A stretch of 64,000 nucleotides of DNA from Endozoicomonas euniceicola (GTDB lineage Bacteria; Pseudomonadota; Gammaproteobacteria; Pseudomonadales; Endozoicomonadaceae), in assembly GCF_025562755.1 (NCBI RefSeq), contig NZ_CP103300.1:5396501-5460500 (forward strand), in the 5' to 3' direction. Both the position numbers and the translations under genes were made by a program. This document shows positions 53,283 through 62,197 of the stretch, piece after piece. The stretch's first letter is position 1. The number at the start of each line of letters is the position of its first letter. Below the pieces are notes generated by a model. It made no database searches, had not been told where the DNA came from, and saw only the letters and a program-made list of their open reading frames with translations.

Positions 53283-55922
53283 ATGATGTCGAAACCATTA
53301 GGATCCCGGGCTTTATATCTGCTCCTGATGCTGTGCTGCGTGACTGGCACCGATGTTGTCTATGGTAATCATATTCCTGCTGCTAACCAGGTACTTTACC
53401 GACCTGCCAAGCCCCATTGCAAAATTCCTGACATCGACACCGCTGAGAATCTCAGGGTTGCTGCCCGGTACATCAGGTCAGGTGGCCTGGACAAGGTTAG
53501 AGAAGTCATCGAACAAGGTCTGCCTGTAAATGCAGTATTTGAAGATCAGTTTGGTATTCTCGGTCAGACGTACACCGCCCAGGTGGGCCTTTTGGACATG
53601 GCAGTCATGTTCAAAAAGCAAGATATTCTGGACCTGCTATTAAAGTATGGTGCTAACCCTGAGGGGTGCGGCACTCACGAACTCGATCCGTCGTTTCTCG
53701 CCATTATTAATAACGACTTCAAGTCTCTGAACAAGCTCACTGAGGCCGGTGCCAGACCTGATCAATGGATAGGGCCGGAACCGCTTCAGCAAACTGCTCT
53801 GCACTACCTTGTCAACCACCCAGACGCTTGTGCCAGTGAACCTGTCAGCCGGGAGGTTGCAGGATCAATGCAAGCACTACTCACCCACGGCGCAAATGTT
53901 AATGCCCTGAACGCTCTGGGTGAAACACCATTGATACAGTCGGTACAGAATTGCCAGTATAATTCAGCGTATACCCTGACCACTCTGCTATTGATCACCC
54001 ATGCTGCTGACCCGTTTGTCCACTCCGGGAAAGGTCATAACATTTTTCACAAAATGGTTTCTCACGGTAATCTCAGTCGTAACAGGGATTTATGGCTATT
54101 ACTGGCAAGCTACGTCTGGGCGGGTGGTGATAGAATGATGAAACTTGCCTCAGATTATCCCGAACTCCGCACCCGGTTGGATGCGATTCAGGCAGACATC
54201 TCCTCTCCAGAGGGGGTTTTAGACTGGTTCTGGAAGCGGACGTATTCATACGGCACACTGCAGGATCATGTCTCCGGTATGGTTGATATTTTCAATGACC
54301 AAAGGCTCATCAGGCGTGATCCCAATAAAGTACGCAGCCTTGTAACCTGCCGCAAAGGTTTCAAATGTTTTACCCCTCTGCATTATGCCGGCCAGACGCT
54401 TCTGACTCCCCTGGCCATGGAGTGGCTGAATTGGCTGGGCAGTGACTTTTCAGAACTCAGTGATGAAGGCGATACGGTGCTGCACTACGCTATCAAGCAC
54501 CATCAGGCCGATAGTCTGGATATTCTTGCGCCCTATTTTATTGACCCGATGCAGCGTAACAGTGAAGGCATGACCAGCTTTGATGTCACCCTGGCCTTTA
54601 CCCACGATGAAGACAGGCAGGCGGTGTTTGGCAGCCTGTGTAGAATGCCTTCAAACAGTGATGAACCCGAAGTGTGCGGTGCTTACTTTGACCAGTTCAA
54701 TGCCCGTTGCGCACAGTTAATGGCACCGGAAAACATCACCTTTTCTGCTGATCCGGAACGGCAACAACGTTACCTCAGCAGCTTTGCTGTGAAAAGCTGC
54801 CTGGGCAGCGGTGACCAACCGCTCAGCTCACGACAAAAACTGGAAATACTGACGGAAACTCCGGACACCACTTACCAGCGCATTAATGCTCACGTTACCG
54901 CCAGGCTAAAGCCAGAATATCTTGATCGCAGGGTTGACTGGCACTCTCCAGCCAGTTTGCACTTACAGCAATTGCAGAGTTTTGCCCAGCTGAAACACTA
55001 TCTGATGTATGATCGCTCACCGGAAAAAGGTCATATCCAGACCTGGCTGGTTCAGCGGGACGATCCAGCGCTGTTTATGTATACCCTGACCATGGGTATG
55101 AAACCTGCGATCGTTGATTCACCATGCGATTTGCCGGAACAGCTGGCTTACTTGTGCCAGTCACCCATTGCCGCCATTAACAACACAAACTTCAGAACCT
55201 ATAGCGCACTGTTATCACTCTATGGTTACTATGACTTTTCGGCTTTGCCAGCTCAAAATCAGTATAAGGATTCGTGGCTTTATCGTGCTGTTCATAGCAG
55301 GGAAAAAGTTTGGGTAGAGCAGCTTCTCAGCACGGGTGCTAACCCTAATGCCTTTATTTCACGGGACCAGTTACGCTATTTGCCAAAAAATATAAGAGAG
55401 CAACTGACCTCAATGTCGTCCTGTGGACTTTTGGCGGACGCACTGCGCTTAGAGAAAGACCAGACTGAAGCGACTATGTCCAGGCTGCTGTTATTATACG
55501 GTGCCAGTGTTGACCCTGTTATTCCCCGTGGTTGCTCATCCACAGTAACCGATCTGCAAACCCCCCCCCTCGGCTGGGCCGGACGCATTAAGGACCAGGA
55601 GGTGAGTAAGCTGCTGAACTATTTTGACCCGGCGGAAGTGTCCCGTCGTGCCTGGAGCAACAAGCCTGCTAACGAATGGTATACAAACCAGCAAACGGCC
55701 ACCAATGCTCTCAGCCTGACCTCGGAGCAGTATTCCCTGATTCCGGGTAATGAGGTACAAACACCACTCTGTACCTGTTTGGGGCTGCAAAAGATAGTGA
55801 AAGAGAACCAGCCATTGGCTGCTTCCGAAAACCCGTCATTTGCTCCTTACTGTCAGCAGCTGACAGGCGAACTGCCAGAGGAAGTTAAACAGTCGATTTG
55901 CAGTCCTGCTGTATTTCATTAG
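53283..55922 (+). CDS. Exported ankyrin-repeat protein
   Basis: 879 aa. N-terminal signal peptide (SRALYLLLMLCCVTGTDVVYG). Ankyrin-type repeats: LLDMAVMFKKQDILDLLLKYGANPEG (about 105-130), TALHYLV...LLTHGANVNALNALGETPLIQSV (about 175-225), GDTVLHYAIKHHQADSLDIL (about 395-420) and VEQLLSTGANPNAF (about 680-695). Between them are longer unannotated helical regions. Ankyrin proteins of host-associated bacteria often bind host proteins; an outer-surface or secreted role is inferred from the signal. Single gene, with the palindromic repeat copy 3 immediately after it. Confidence 0.85.
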   Translation: MMSKPLGSRALYLLLMLCCVTGTDVVYGNHIPAANQVLYRPAKPHCKIPDIDTAENLRVAARYIRSGGLDKVREVIEQGLPVNAVFEDQFGILGQTYTAQVGLLDMAVMFKKQDILDLLLKYGANPEGCGTHELDPSFLAIINNDFKSLNKLTEAGARPDQWIGPEPLQQTALHYLVNHPDACASEPVSREVAGSMQALLTHGANVNALNALGETPLIQSVQNCQYNSAYTLTTLLLITHAADPFVHSGKGHNIFHKMVSHGNLSRNRDLWLLLASYVWAGGDRMMKLASDYPELRTRLDAIQADISSPEGVLDWFWKRTYSYGTLQDHVSGMVDIFNDQRLIRRDPNKVRSLVTCRKGFKCFTPLHYAGQTLLTPLAMEWLNWLGSDFSELSDEGDTVLHYAIKHHQADSLDILAPYFIDPMQRNSEGMTSFDVTLAFTHDEDRQAVFGSLCRMPSNSDEPEVCGAYFDQFNARCAQLMAPENITFSADPERQQRYLSSFAVKSCLGSGDQPLSSRQKLEILTETPDTTYQRINAHVTARLKPEYLDRRVDWHSPASLHLQQLQSFAQLKHYLMYDRSPEKGHIQTWLVQRDDPALFMYTLTMGMKPAIVDSPCDLPEQLAYLCQSPIAAINNTNFRTYSALLSLYGYYDFSALPAQNQYKDSWLYRAVHSREKVWVEQLLSTGANPNAFISRDQLRYLPKNIREQLTSMSSCGLLADALRLEKDQTEATMSRLLLLYGASVDPVIPRGCSSTVTDLQTPPLGWAGRIKDQEVSKLLNYFDPAEVSRRAWSNKPANEWYTNQQTATNALSLTSEQYSLIPGNEVQTPLCTCLGLQKIVKENQPLAASENPSFAPYCQQLTGELPEEVKQSICSPAVFH

Positions 55923-55928
55923 TGTTTT

Positions 55929-56023
55929 TAACTTTTAACTTTTAACTTTTGGCTATTAGCTGTTCATAGTGACCAACAGCCAACAGCCAACAGCCAACAG
56001 CCAACAGCCAACAGCCAACAGCC
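55929..56023. repeat. Heptamer-built palindromic repeat, copy 3, with seven CCAACAG units
   Basis: The left side has three TTTTAAC-type units, then TTTTGGCTATTAGCTG and TTCATA. The right side is seven perfect tandem CCAACAG units (55973-56021). The core GGCTATTAGCTG is the same as in copy 1. It lies between the convergent ankyrin gene and fumarase gene, where it can end transcription from either side. Confidence 0.85.
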
Positions 56024-56031
56024 ATGGAAGC

Positions 56032-57549
56032 TTATTTGACTTCCAGAACCTGCTCCTCAATCTTTTGTTTCCAGATTTGCGGGCCGGTGGTGTGGACAGA
56101 TTCTCCGGTGTGATCAACCGCCACGGTGACAGGCATGTCTTTCACTTCAAACTCGTAGATCGCTTCCATACCCAGATCCGGGAATGCCAGAACTTCAGCT
56201 TTCTTTACGGCCTGGGAAACCAGGTAAGCAGCCCCACCCACGGCAATCAGGTAAACGGATTCATTGTCCCTGATCGCTTCAATGGCCGCGGCACCCCGTT
56301 CCGCCTTACCAATAGTTCCCGCCAGACCACCTTTTTCCAGCAGGGTACGGGTAAATTTGTCCATTCGGGTAGACGTGGTTGGGCCTGCCGGGCCAACCAC
56401 TTCATCACCAACCGGATCAACCGGACCCACGTAGTAAATGAAACGGCCTTTCAGATCGACAGGCAGTTCTTCGCCACGCTCCATCATCTCTACCATGCGC
56501 TTGTGTGCGGCATCGCGACCGGTGAGAATTTTACCCGACAGCAGAATGGTATCGCCTGGCTTCCAGCTCTTGATGTCGTCGCTGGTGATCGTGTCAATAT
56601 CCACCTTCAGCACACCTTCGCTCATATCCAGTTCCACTTCCGGATACTCATCCAGCCCCGGCGGCGTCTGGAATACCGGACCATTACCGTCCAGGGTGAA
56701 GTGTGCATGGCGGGTGGCAGCGCAGTTTGGGATCATCGCTACCGGCAATGATGCGGCATGAGTTGGGTAGTCTTTAATCTTGATATCCAGAACCGTCGTC
56801 AGGCCACCCAGACCCTGGGCACCAATACCCAGACTGTTGACAGCCTCCATAATTTCCAGGCGCAGCTCTTCAACGCGGTTTTGTGGGCCACGTTCGCGCA
56901 ACTCGTGGATATCTACCGGGTCCATCAGAGACTCTTTGGCCATGACCATGGCCTTCTCGGCAGTGCCACCAATTCCGATACCCAGCATACCCGGAGGACA
57001 CCAGCCCGCCCCCATGGTTGGAACTGTTTTCCTGATCCACTCAACAATATCGTCAGATGGATTGAGCATAGCCAGTTTGGACTTGTTTTCAGAACCACCA
57101 CCTTTGGCAGCCACCTGAACTTCCACCCTGTCGCCTGGCACCAGTTCAGTATGAATAACAGCGGGGGTGTTATCTCTGGTATTCTTGCGGGCTCCGGCGG
57201 GGTCCTCCAGCACTGAGGCGCGTAAAACATTGTCCGGATGCGTGTAAGCCCGGCGAACCCCCTCATTTACCAGGTCATCCAGAGGTTTGTCAGTATCAAA
57301 ACGCACGTTCATTCCGACTTTCAGGAAGATGGTCACAATACCGGTATCCTGACAGATCGGGCGCTTACCCATGGCACACATTCTGGAGTTAATCAGAATC
57401 TGGGCCATGGCGTCTTTTGCCGCTTTAGAAGGCTCCTTCTTCCATGCTTTGTGTACGGCCTGAACAAAATCAATTGGATGATAATAGGAGATAAATTGCA
57501 GAGCGTTAGCAACGCTCTCAATCAAATCTTCTTCGCGAATAACAGTCAT
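56032..57549 (-). CDS. fumA: Fumarate hydratase class I
   Basis: 505 aa from ATG 57549 (GGGAG upstream); an in-frame start at 57651 would add 34 residues that do not look like fumarase. Class I 4Fe-4S type: CQDTGIVTIFLKVG (cluster Cys), the APGGGSEN-like KGGGSENKSKLAML, GAGWCPPGMLGIGIGG (cluster Cys) and the C-terminal domain with GPAGPTTSTRMDKF and GEELPVDLKGR. It interconverts fumarate and malate in the TCA cycle. Monocistronic. Confidence 0.95.
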   Translation of the reverse strand: MTVIREEDLIESVANALQFISYYHPIDFVQAVHKAWKKEPSKAAKDAMAQILINSRMCAMGKRPICQDTGIVTIFLKVGMNVRFDTDKPLDDLVNEGVRRAYTHPDNVLRASVLEDPAGARKNTRDNTPAVIHTELVPGDRVEVQVAAKGGGSENKSKLAMLNPSDDIVEWIRKTVPTMGAGWCPPGMLGIGIGGTAEKAMVMAKESLMDPVDIHELRERGPQNRVEELRLEIMEAVNSLGIGAQGLGGLTTVLDIKIKDYPTHAASLPVAMIPNCAATRHAHFTLDGNGPVFQTPPGLDEYPEVELDMSEGVLKVDIDTITSDDIKSWKPGDTILLSGKILTGRDAAHKRMVEMMERGEELPVDLKGRFIYYVGPVDPVGDEVVGPAGPTTSTRMDKFTRTLLEKGGLAGTIGKAERGAAAIEAIRDNESVYLIAVGGAAYLVSQAVKKAEVLAFPDLGMEAIYEFEVKDMPVTVAVDHTGESVHTTGPQIWKQKIEEQVLEVK

Positions 57550-57618
57550 TAATGCTCCCCGGCTCCCACGATCGTTCCCTTGATGTTTTGGTAAAAAGAC
57601 GTTTTGGCAAAACACCAG

Positions 57619-57658
57619 GCAACTTTTTAAGCAACACTTTTTAAGCAACACTTTTTAA
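57619..57658. repeat. Short tandem repeat upstream of fumarase
   Basis: GCAACACTTTTTAA occurs twice in tandem (57631-57658), preceded by a 12-nt variant lacking AC (57619-57630). It is in the fumarase 5' region. Function unknown. Confidence 0.65.
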
Positions 57659-57691
57659 GCAAAAGTAGTCTCTCTAAAAATTACGGCTTTC

Positions 57692-57705
57692 GCCTTTATA
57701 AAGGC
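57692..57705. promoter_or_regulatory. Perfect 14-bp palindrome in the fumA upstream region
   Basis: GCCTTTATAAAGGC is fully self-complementary. It lies about 145 nt upstream of the fumarase start, in the divergent region shared with the ferredoxin-reductase gene, and could be a dimeric regulator site. No known regulator consensus is matched with confidence. Confidence 0.35.
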
Positions 57706-57897
57706 AAAAAGACACTACCGGTCGAATCAGAACCGATCAGGCGGCGTATTGACCACTAATTTTTAGCGCATAATACCAACAATTTTCTGGTCGAAGCATT
57801 GATTGATAACAATATACCTTCGACCAGTCCTTTCTTTGTCTGTAAGATATCCTGATCTTGTATGATCTTTGTACGTACAGAGTATTTTTCAAACAAC

Positions 57898-58869
57898 ATG
57901 CCTTTAATTACATTTGCAGGCCGCACCTACCAAGCCAGTTCACAAAGGCCATTGCTGGAAACGTTACTGTCACACGGACTGCCTGTCCCCTATTCATGCC
58001 GGTCAGGTTACTGTCACTCCTGCCTGATGAAGGTCGAAAAGGGGAACGTCCCGGCCTGTAGTCAGCAATCGCTGAACATCGAGAAAATCCAGCAGGGTTA
58101 TTTTCTGGCCTGCCAGTGCCGACCCGAACAGGATATGGAAATATCTCTGGCAAAAAGAGATAAAATCCCGGCCATTATCACTGGCAAAACCAGGCTAACT
58201 CCCACTCTTGTTGCTCTGGATATTGCCCCGCGACATTCATTTGAATATCAGCCAGGGCAGCTGATTACGCTCTGGGCAACGGATGTCCCATTGCTATTCA
58301 AGCAGGGATCAGGCCATTCAAACAGCAGCAATGAACTGGCCCGCCCCTGTTATCTTGCGTCGCTGGCAGAACAGGACAAACAGTTAACCGTCCATATCCA
58401 GCGCAGAGTAAACAGTCAGTTCAGCCAATGGGCTCATGATTGTACACAAATTGGTCAAAAAATCAGTATTAGCGATGTGCGAGGGACAAAAATTTATCAA
58501 AATCTTTCATCAAACAACTTGATTGTCGTACAGGATGGTTGTCTCGCTCCCGTTTTGCCCTTGTTGCGTAAACTCTGCGCTTCTTCTGCAACCGCCGGAA
58601 AATCTATACAGCTGGTTCTTCAGGTTGACCATAAAGATAACCTTTATGGTATGACCCTGGTTAACAGATTCGCACAGCAATGCCCTGATTTTAATGTCCG
58701 GGTTTGTTGTGGTTTACAGGGAAAGAAACAACTTGAGCAAATACTGAAGACATCAGGGTCACTCCCAGAATCATCCGATAGCCGCTTGATAATTTCCGGC
58801 TATCAGGATTTTATAAGAAAATACACACAGCAGGTACAGATGAACATTCAGCTACTGCCTTATTCCTGA
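57898..58869 (+). CDS. Ferredoxin-linked oxidoreductase (2Fe-2S plus FAD-binding reductase domain)
   Basis: 323 aa from ATG 57898, chosen because MPLITFAGRTYQA is the natural ferredoxin start; ATG 57862 is an alternative. 2Fe-2S ligands are CRSGYCHSC (C-x4-C-x2-C) and the distal Cys in FLACQCRP. A flavin domain follows with RPCYLASL in place of the usual RxYS, and a weakly conserved NAD lobe (VVQDGCLAPVLPLLRKL). It resembles the VanB/phenol hydroxylase reductase type, but its partner oxygenase is not nearby. Next is bolA, 33 nt away, a possible Fe-S link. Confidence 0.82.
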   Translation: MPLITFAGRTYQASSQRPLLETLLSHGLPVPYSCRSGYCHSCLMKVEKGNVPACSQQSLNIEKIQQGYFLACQCRPEQDMEISLAKRDKIPAIITGKTRLTPTLVALDIAPRHSFEYQPGQLITLWATDVPLLFKQGSGHSNSSNELARPCYLASLAEQDKQLTVHIQRRVNSQFSQWAHDCTQIGQKISISDVRGTKIYQNLSSNNLIVVQDGCLAPVLPLLRKLCASSATAGKSIQLVLQVDHKDNLYGMTLVNRFAQQCPDFNVRVCCGLQGKKQLEQILKTSGSLPESSDSRLIISGYQDFIRKYTQQVQMNIQLLPYS

Positions 58870-58902
58870 TAACCTGCTTTTAACCCGTATAGGAAATGAA
58901 GT

Positions 58903-59217
58903 ATGAGCATGCTCGAACACATTCAAAACAAGCTATCGTCTTCTTTGTCGCTGGAACATATTGAAGTCATTAACGAGAGCCATTTGCACAACACGCCACC
59001 CGGCTCGGAGTCCCACTTCAAAGCTATTCTGGTGAGCAGCGAGTTCTGTCGGAAGATGCCGGTCAAGCGACACCAGATGGTCTATTGCCTGTTAACTGAC
59101 GAAATGCAGAACAGCATTCACGCCCTGGCTCTGCATACCTATACGCCGGAAGAGTGGGCGTCACTTCAGCAACAGGTACCCGCCACGCCCGATTGTCGTG
59201 GAGGAAGCAAGCACTGA
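58903..59217 (+). CDS. bolA: BolA family protein
   Basis: 104 aa. BolA pattern: VINESHLHNTPPGSESHFKAILVSSEFCRKMPVKRHQMVYCLLTDEM, with the conserved His and RHQMVY-type loop. BolA proteins work with monothiol glutaredoxins in Fe-S handling and affect cell shape and stress response. It is directly downstream of the 2Fe-2S reductase gene and converges with the PAPS-reductase-like gene. Confidence 0.93.
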   Translation: MSMLEHIQNKLSSSLSLEHIEVINESHLHNTPPGSESHFKAILVSSEFCRKMPVKRHQMVYCLLTDEMQNSIHALALHTYTPEEWASLQQQVPATPDCRGGSKH

Positions 59218-59236
59218 ATAAAAAAGCCCGAAGTCT

Positions 59237-59872
59237 TCAGTCTTTGTTCTGGCGACTGACCGAGGTGTGCAAACCGCACTCCCTGTGTCCCAGTACTTTG
59301 GTTGGGTCGTAATAGTCTTCCTCAATGGGCAGGTTGTGTTCAACCAGATACTCCTCAACATCCAGTTCTGCCCAGTTCAAAATTGGAGCAACCCTCAGGT
59401 AACCGTCCTGAGTTTCCGACGCCACCTCCAGCCCTTGCCGAAAAGCGGTCTGATCTTTACGAATAGCGGTCAGCCAGATGTCCGGAGCTTCGGACGCCAT
59501 GGCTCTGGCAAACGGCTCCAGCTTAACCTGACGAGTGAACTCATCGTGTTCGGGCGTATCCACTTCCGGCACGCCGCCCATCACAGCACTGCGATAAGCA
59601 CGACTGAACTCAGGATGATAGATGCGGATATTCAAATCCAGCTGGTTAATCAGTTGACTGGCAAAACGATAGGTGGCATCAGTACCGTAACCTGAATCAA
59701 TCCATACCACGGGTATATCAGGCTTGATCCGGGTCACCATGTGCAAAATAGCAGCCTCATGTGGGCCAAAGTTAGTGGTCAGTACAGGGGCTTTGGCTCC
59801 GGCCAGTACTGAGGCAATGATGTCCTGGGGAGATAGTGTCGTCAGATCCCTGTTGATCGCATCCAGATTCAT
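59237..59872 (-). CDS. cysH: Phosphoadenylyl-sulfate reductase family protein
   Basis: 211 aa with AGGA upstream of the ATG. PAPS_reduct pattern: APVLTTNFGPHEAAILHMV (P-loop-like SFG region), VVWIDSGYGTDATYRFA, AIRKDQTAFRQGLEV and the C-terminal ECGLHTS carrying the catalytic Cys. No extra Cys pair for an Fe-S cluster is seen, so it is the thioredoxin-dependent type. It reduces activated sulfate to sulfite in cysteine synthesis. Not clustered with other cys genes. Confidence 0.88.
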   Translation of the reverse strand: MNLDAINRDLTTLSPQDIIASVLAGAKAPVLTTNFGPHEAAILHMVTRIKPDIPVVWIDSGYGTDATYRFASQLINQLDLNIRIYHPEFSRAYRSAVMGGVPEVDTPEHDEFTRQVKLEPFARAMASEAPDIWLTAIRKDQTAFRQGLEVASETQDGYLRVAPILNWAELDVEEYLVEHNLPIEEDYYDPTKVLGHRECGLHTSVSRQNKD

Positions 59873-60105
59873 TTTTATTCCTGTTTTCTACTTTTGAGCA
59901 ATGCAGTGTGCGGTTTGAGCTATTGGTAGACTATAGGAAAAGCAGGCTGGACAGAATCATTGCCGGGAAGATGGCAAGATTGATTTTGACCATGCTTATA
60001 ACCGATATAGCTTCTTAACCAAGGGGTATTGGCAGTCACTATTCGTAAGGCAATCTGAAGGAACGGATGCCATACTGTGGGCTGAATCCACAGGAGAATA
60101 AAGGC

Positions 60106-60441
60106 ATGAAATACCATCATCTTGGTATTCCTACCCAAGAAAAGCTAAAGGATGAGAAACATTTGCCCCACCTGAAGATGTATGTCAGTGGTTTTGGGCG
60201 CAACCCTTACGGGGTGGAATGGATACGCTTTGAAGAAGATGCCGATTATCCCGAGCTGGTGAAAACCGTACCTCATGTCTGTTTTGAGGTAGACGATTTG
60301 CAGGCAGCCATTAAGGGTAAGCATGTCATCATTGAGCCAAACAGCCCCAGTCCCGGGGTGTGGGTCGCTTTTATTGAAGATAACGGTGCGCCGGTAGAAT
60401 TTTTGCAGGTAGACCGGACGATTGCAGAGGCAGGAATATAA
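60106..60441 (+). CDS. VOC (glyoxalase-like) family protein
   Basis: 111 aa from ATG 60106 with AGGA upstream; an ATG at 60067 would add 13 residues without ribosome site. It opens MKYHHLGIPT and has VPHVCFEVDDLQAAI and IEDNGAPVEFLQVD, the paired beta-alpha-beta units and metal-ligand His/Glu positions of VOC proteins. Substrate unknown. Single gene. Confidence 0.8.
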   Translation: MKYHHLGIPTQEKLKDEKHLPHLKMYVSGFGRNPYGVEWIRFEEDADYPELVKTVPHVCFEVDDLQAAIKGKHVIIEPNSPSPGVWVAFIEDNGAPVEFLQVDRTIAEAGI

Positions 60442-60601
60442 AGTCTGCGAGAATTTCACTGGGCGAGAAAACAGACAATACCTGAACCGATGTTTGATTA
60501 GTGATCTGTATGAAGGGCTTGGGCAACAAAAAAATCAGGGCTTCTCAATACGATCAGCCCCGAAAGTGGTTTCTGACGAAAGGTCACTGGATCAGGTTTA
60601 C

Positions 60602-62185
60602 TCAGGCACTTTGTAGTTGTACTTTCTCCCGTGCAGTATCCAGCCCTAAGCGCTTATCAACTTCATGCTGACTGGCCATGATGCTGTGATAGTTTTCAGA
60701 AAGATACTGTATAGTTTTCGTTGCCGCAGCAACGAAGACAGGAACAATCAACATAACAATCAGCACCGGGAATGACTTAAGAATGTTCAGGTCGGCACGG
60801 ATCAGCAGGAAAATAATTGGCAGGGCTGTCAACAGCAAGCACCAGAACAGACGGAACATCGGTGACACATTGGCCTGGGCATCCAGTTTTTTAGTGGCAA
60901 TACCGGCCAGAGAGAAAGAAGTGCCGTCCAGGGTCGTCACGGTGAACAGAATCATGGTCACCAGGTAGACTGCTGTCAGAACCATAGGCATCGGGCTTTC
61001 ACCAAATATCTGTCGTACCAGTTCTGTTGGCTGGCCCGATTCGATCAGGCTTACACCATCAATGATACCACTGTTGATCAGATCCATAGAGTAAGTACCC
61101 AGCACACCAAAAATCAGGGCGCTGCCAAGGGTGCCACCAATGACCAGAATCATAACGACATCACGCAGTTTCTGTCCCTCAATAATCTTGGTGATAAATA
61201 CGCCTACACCCGGAGAGTAAGAAATCCAGTTTGCCAGAAAGAAAACTGTCCAGTACTGAGGGAACAAGCTTGTACCATAAGGGTCGGTATTGGTACTCAT
61301 GCGAATGTATTCAGTCAGCATGATACCAACCGCGTTGGTCGTATTGTTCATGATCAGGGCGGTTGGCCCAATAATGAAAATCATTCCGACAAACCCGGCG
61401 CAGATGTAAATGGTGGCACTGGACAGACGTGCCATGCCCTTTTCAATGCCAATATAAGAACTCAGGGAGAAGATAACCGACAGTCCCAGAATTACCCCAA
61501 TACCCAGCATCAGGCTGTCCGGAACACCGGTCAGGCTGGCGATATTGGCAGAAATCATTGGAATCCCCAGTCCCAGTGTCAGGGCTGTTGCAGCCAATGT
61601 GGTAATAATGAACAGCAGGTCAATAAACTTCTGCGCCCAGAGTGGCAGGCGATCATTGTACAGGCTGTTGATCACTCCGCTCAGGCTCATGCGCTGACTT
61701 TTCTTCAGATAGAACACCACGGCAAAAGGCACGGCAACAATCAGGTACAGAAACCAGCCGGCTGCTCCCCAGTGGAATATGTTATACGCGCTGGCGTACT
61801 CCATGATCATGGGTTTATCAATAATCCCGAACTGTGGATCCAGGAAATAATACACGCTTTCGATGAAGCCCCAGTACATAGTACTGGCTCCCATACCGGC
61901 AGACAGCGCCATGGCAAACAGCTGAAATTTACTGAACTTCGGCTTACTGTCACCCATGCGGATTTTGCCGTACTTCGAAAAGGCGATATACAGCAAAACC
62001 GCCGTAGCAAATACGGTATACCATAGAAACACCGACCCAAGGTTAATAACGATGAAGTTGAACAGGATGCTCATGGTATCTTTTACCATTTCCGGGTAAA
62101 GGACTGCCAGCACACCCAGCAGCAGCACCGCGAAGAAACTGCTGAATGTTAATTTCAAGTCTATTTCAGTTCCGTCAAGTTTCAT
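60602..62185 (-). CDS. BCCT family transporter
   Basis: 527 aa, twelve membrane segments. Signatures: MALSAGMGASTMYWGFIESVYYF, FHWGAAGWFLYLIVAVPFAVVFYLKK and FFLANWISYSPGVGVFITKIIEGQ (Trp/aromatic substrate region). These proteins import betaine, carnitine, choline or related quaternary amines. GGGG lies before the ATG. It lies 12 nt after the enolase-superfamily gene and is probably the uptake arm of that operon. Confidence 0.92.
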   Translation of the reverse strand: MKLDGTEIDLKLTFSSFFAVLLLGVLAVLYPEMVKDTMSILFNFIVINLGSVFLWYTVFATAVLLYIAFSKYGKIRMGDSKPKFSKFQLFAMALSAGMGASTMYWGFIESVYYFLDPQFGIIDKPMIMEYASAYNIFHWGAAGWFLYLIVAVPFAVVFYLKKSQRMSLSGVINSLYNDRLPLWAQKFIDLLFIITTLAATALTLGLGIPMISANIASLTGVPDSLMLGIGVILGLSVIFSLSSYIGIEKGMARLSSATIYICAGFVGMIFIIGPTALIMNNTTNAVGIMLTEYIRMSTNTDPYGTSLFPQYWTVFFLANWISYSPGVGVFITKIIEGQKLRDVVMILVIGGTLGSALIFGVLGTYSMDLINSGIIDGVSLIESGQPTELVRQIFGESPMPMVLTAVYLVTMILFTVTTLDGTSFSLAGIATKKLDAQANVSPMFRLFWCLLLTALPIIFLLIRADLNILKSFPVLIVMLIVPVFVAAATKTIQYLSENYHSIMASQHEVDKRLGLDTAREKVQLQSA

Positions 62186-62197
62186 TTCGCATTCCCC

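Noticed and set aside
55973..56021. Regular repeats that could suggest a CRISPR array
   Set aside because: The unit is 7 nt with no spacers; it is a simple tandem run within a palindromic repeat.
55969..56751. 260-aa plus-strand frame beginning with Gln/Pro/Ala/Asn repeats
   Set aside because: It is the heptamer repeat read as protein followed by the antisense of the fumarase gene.
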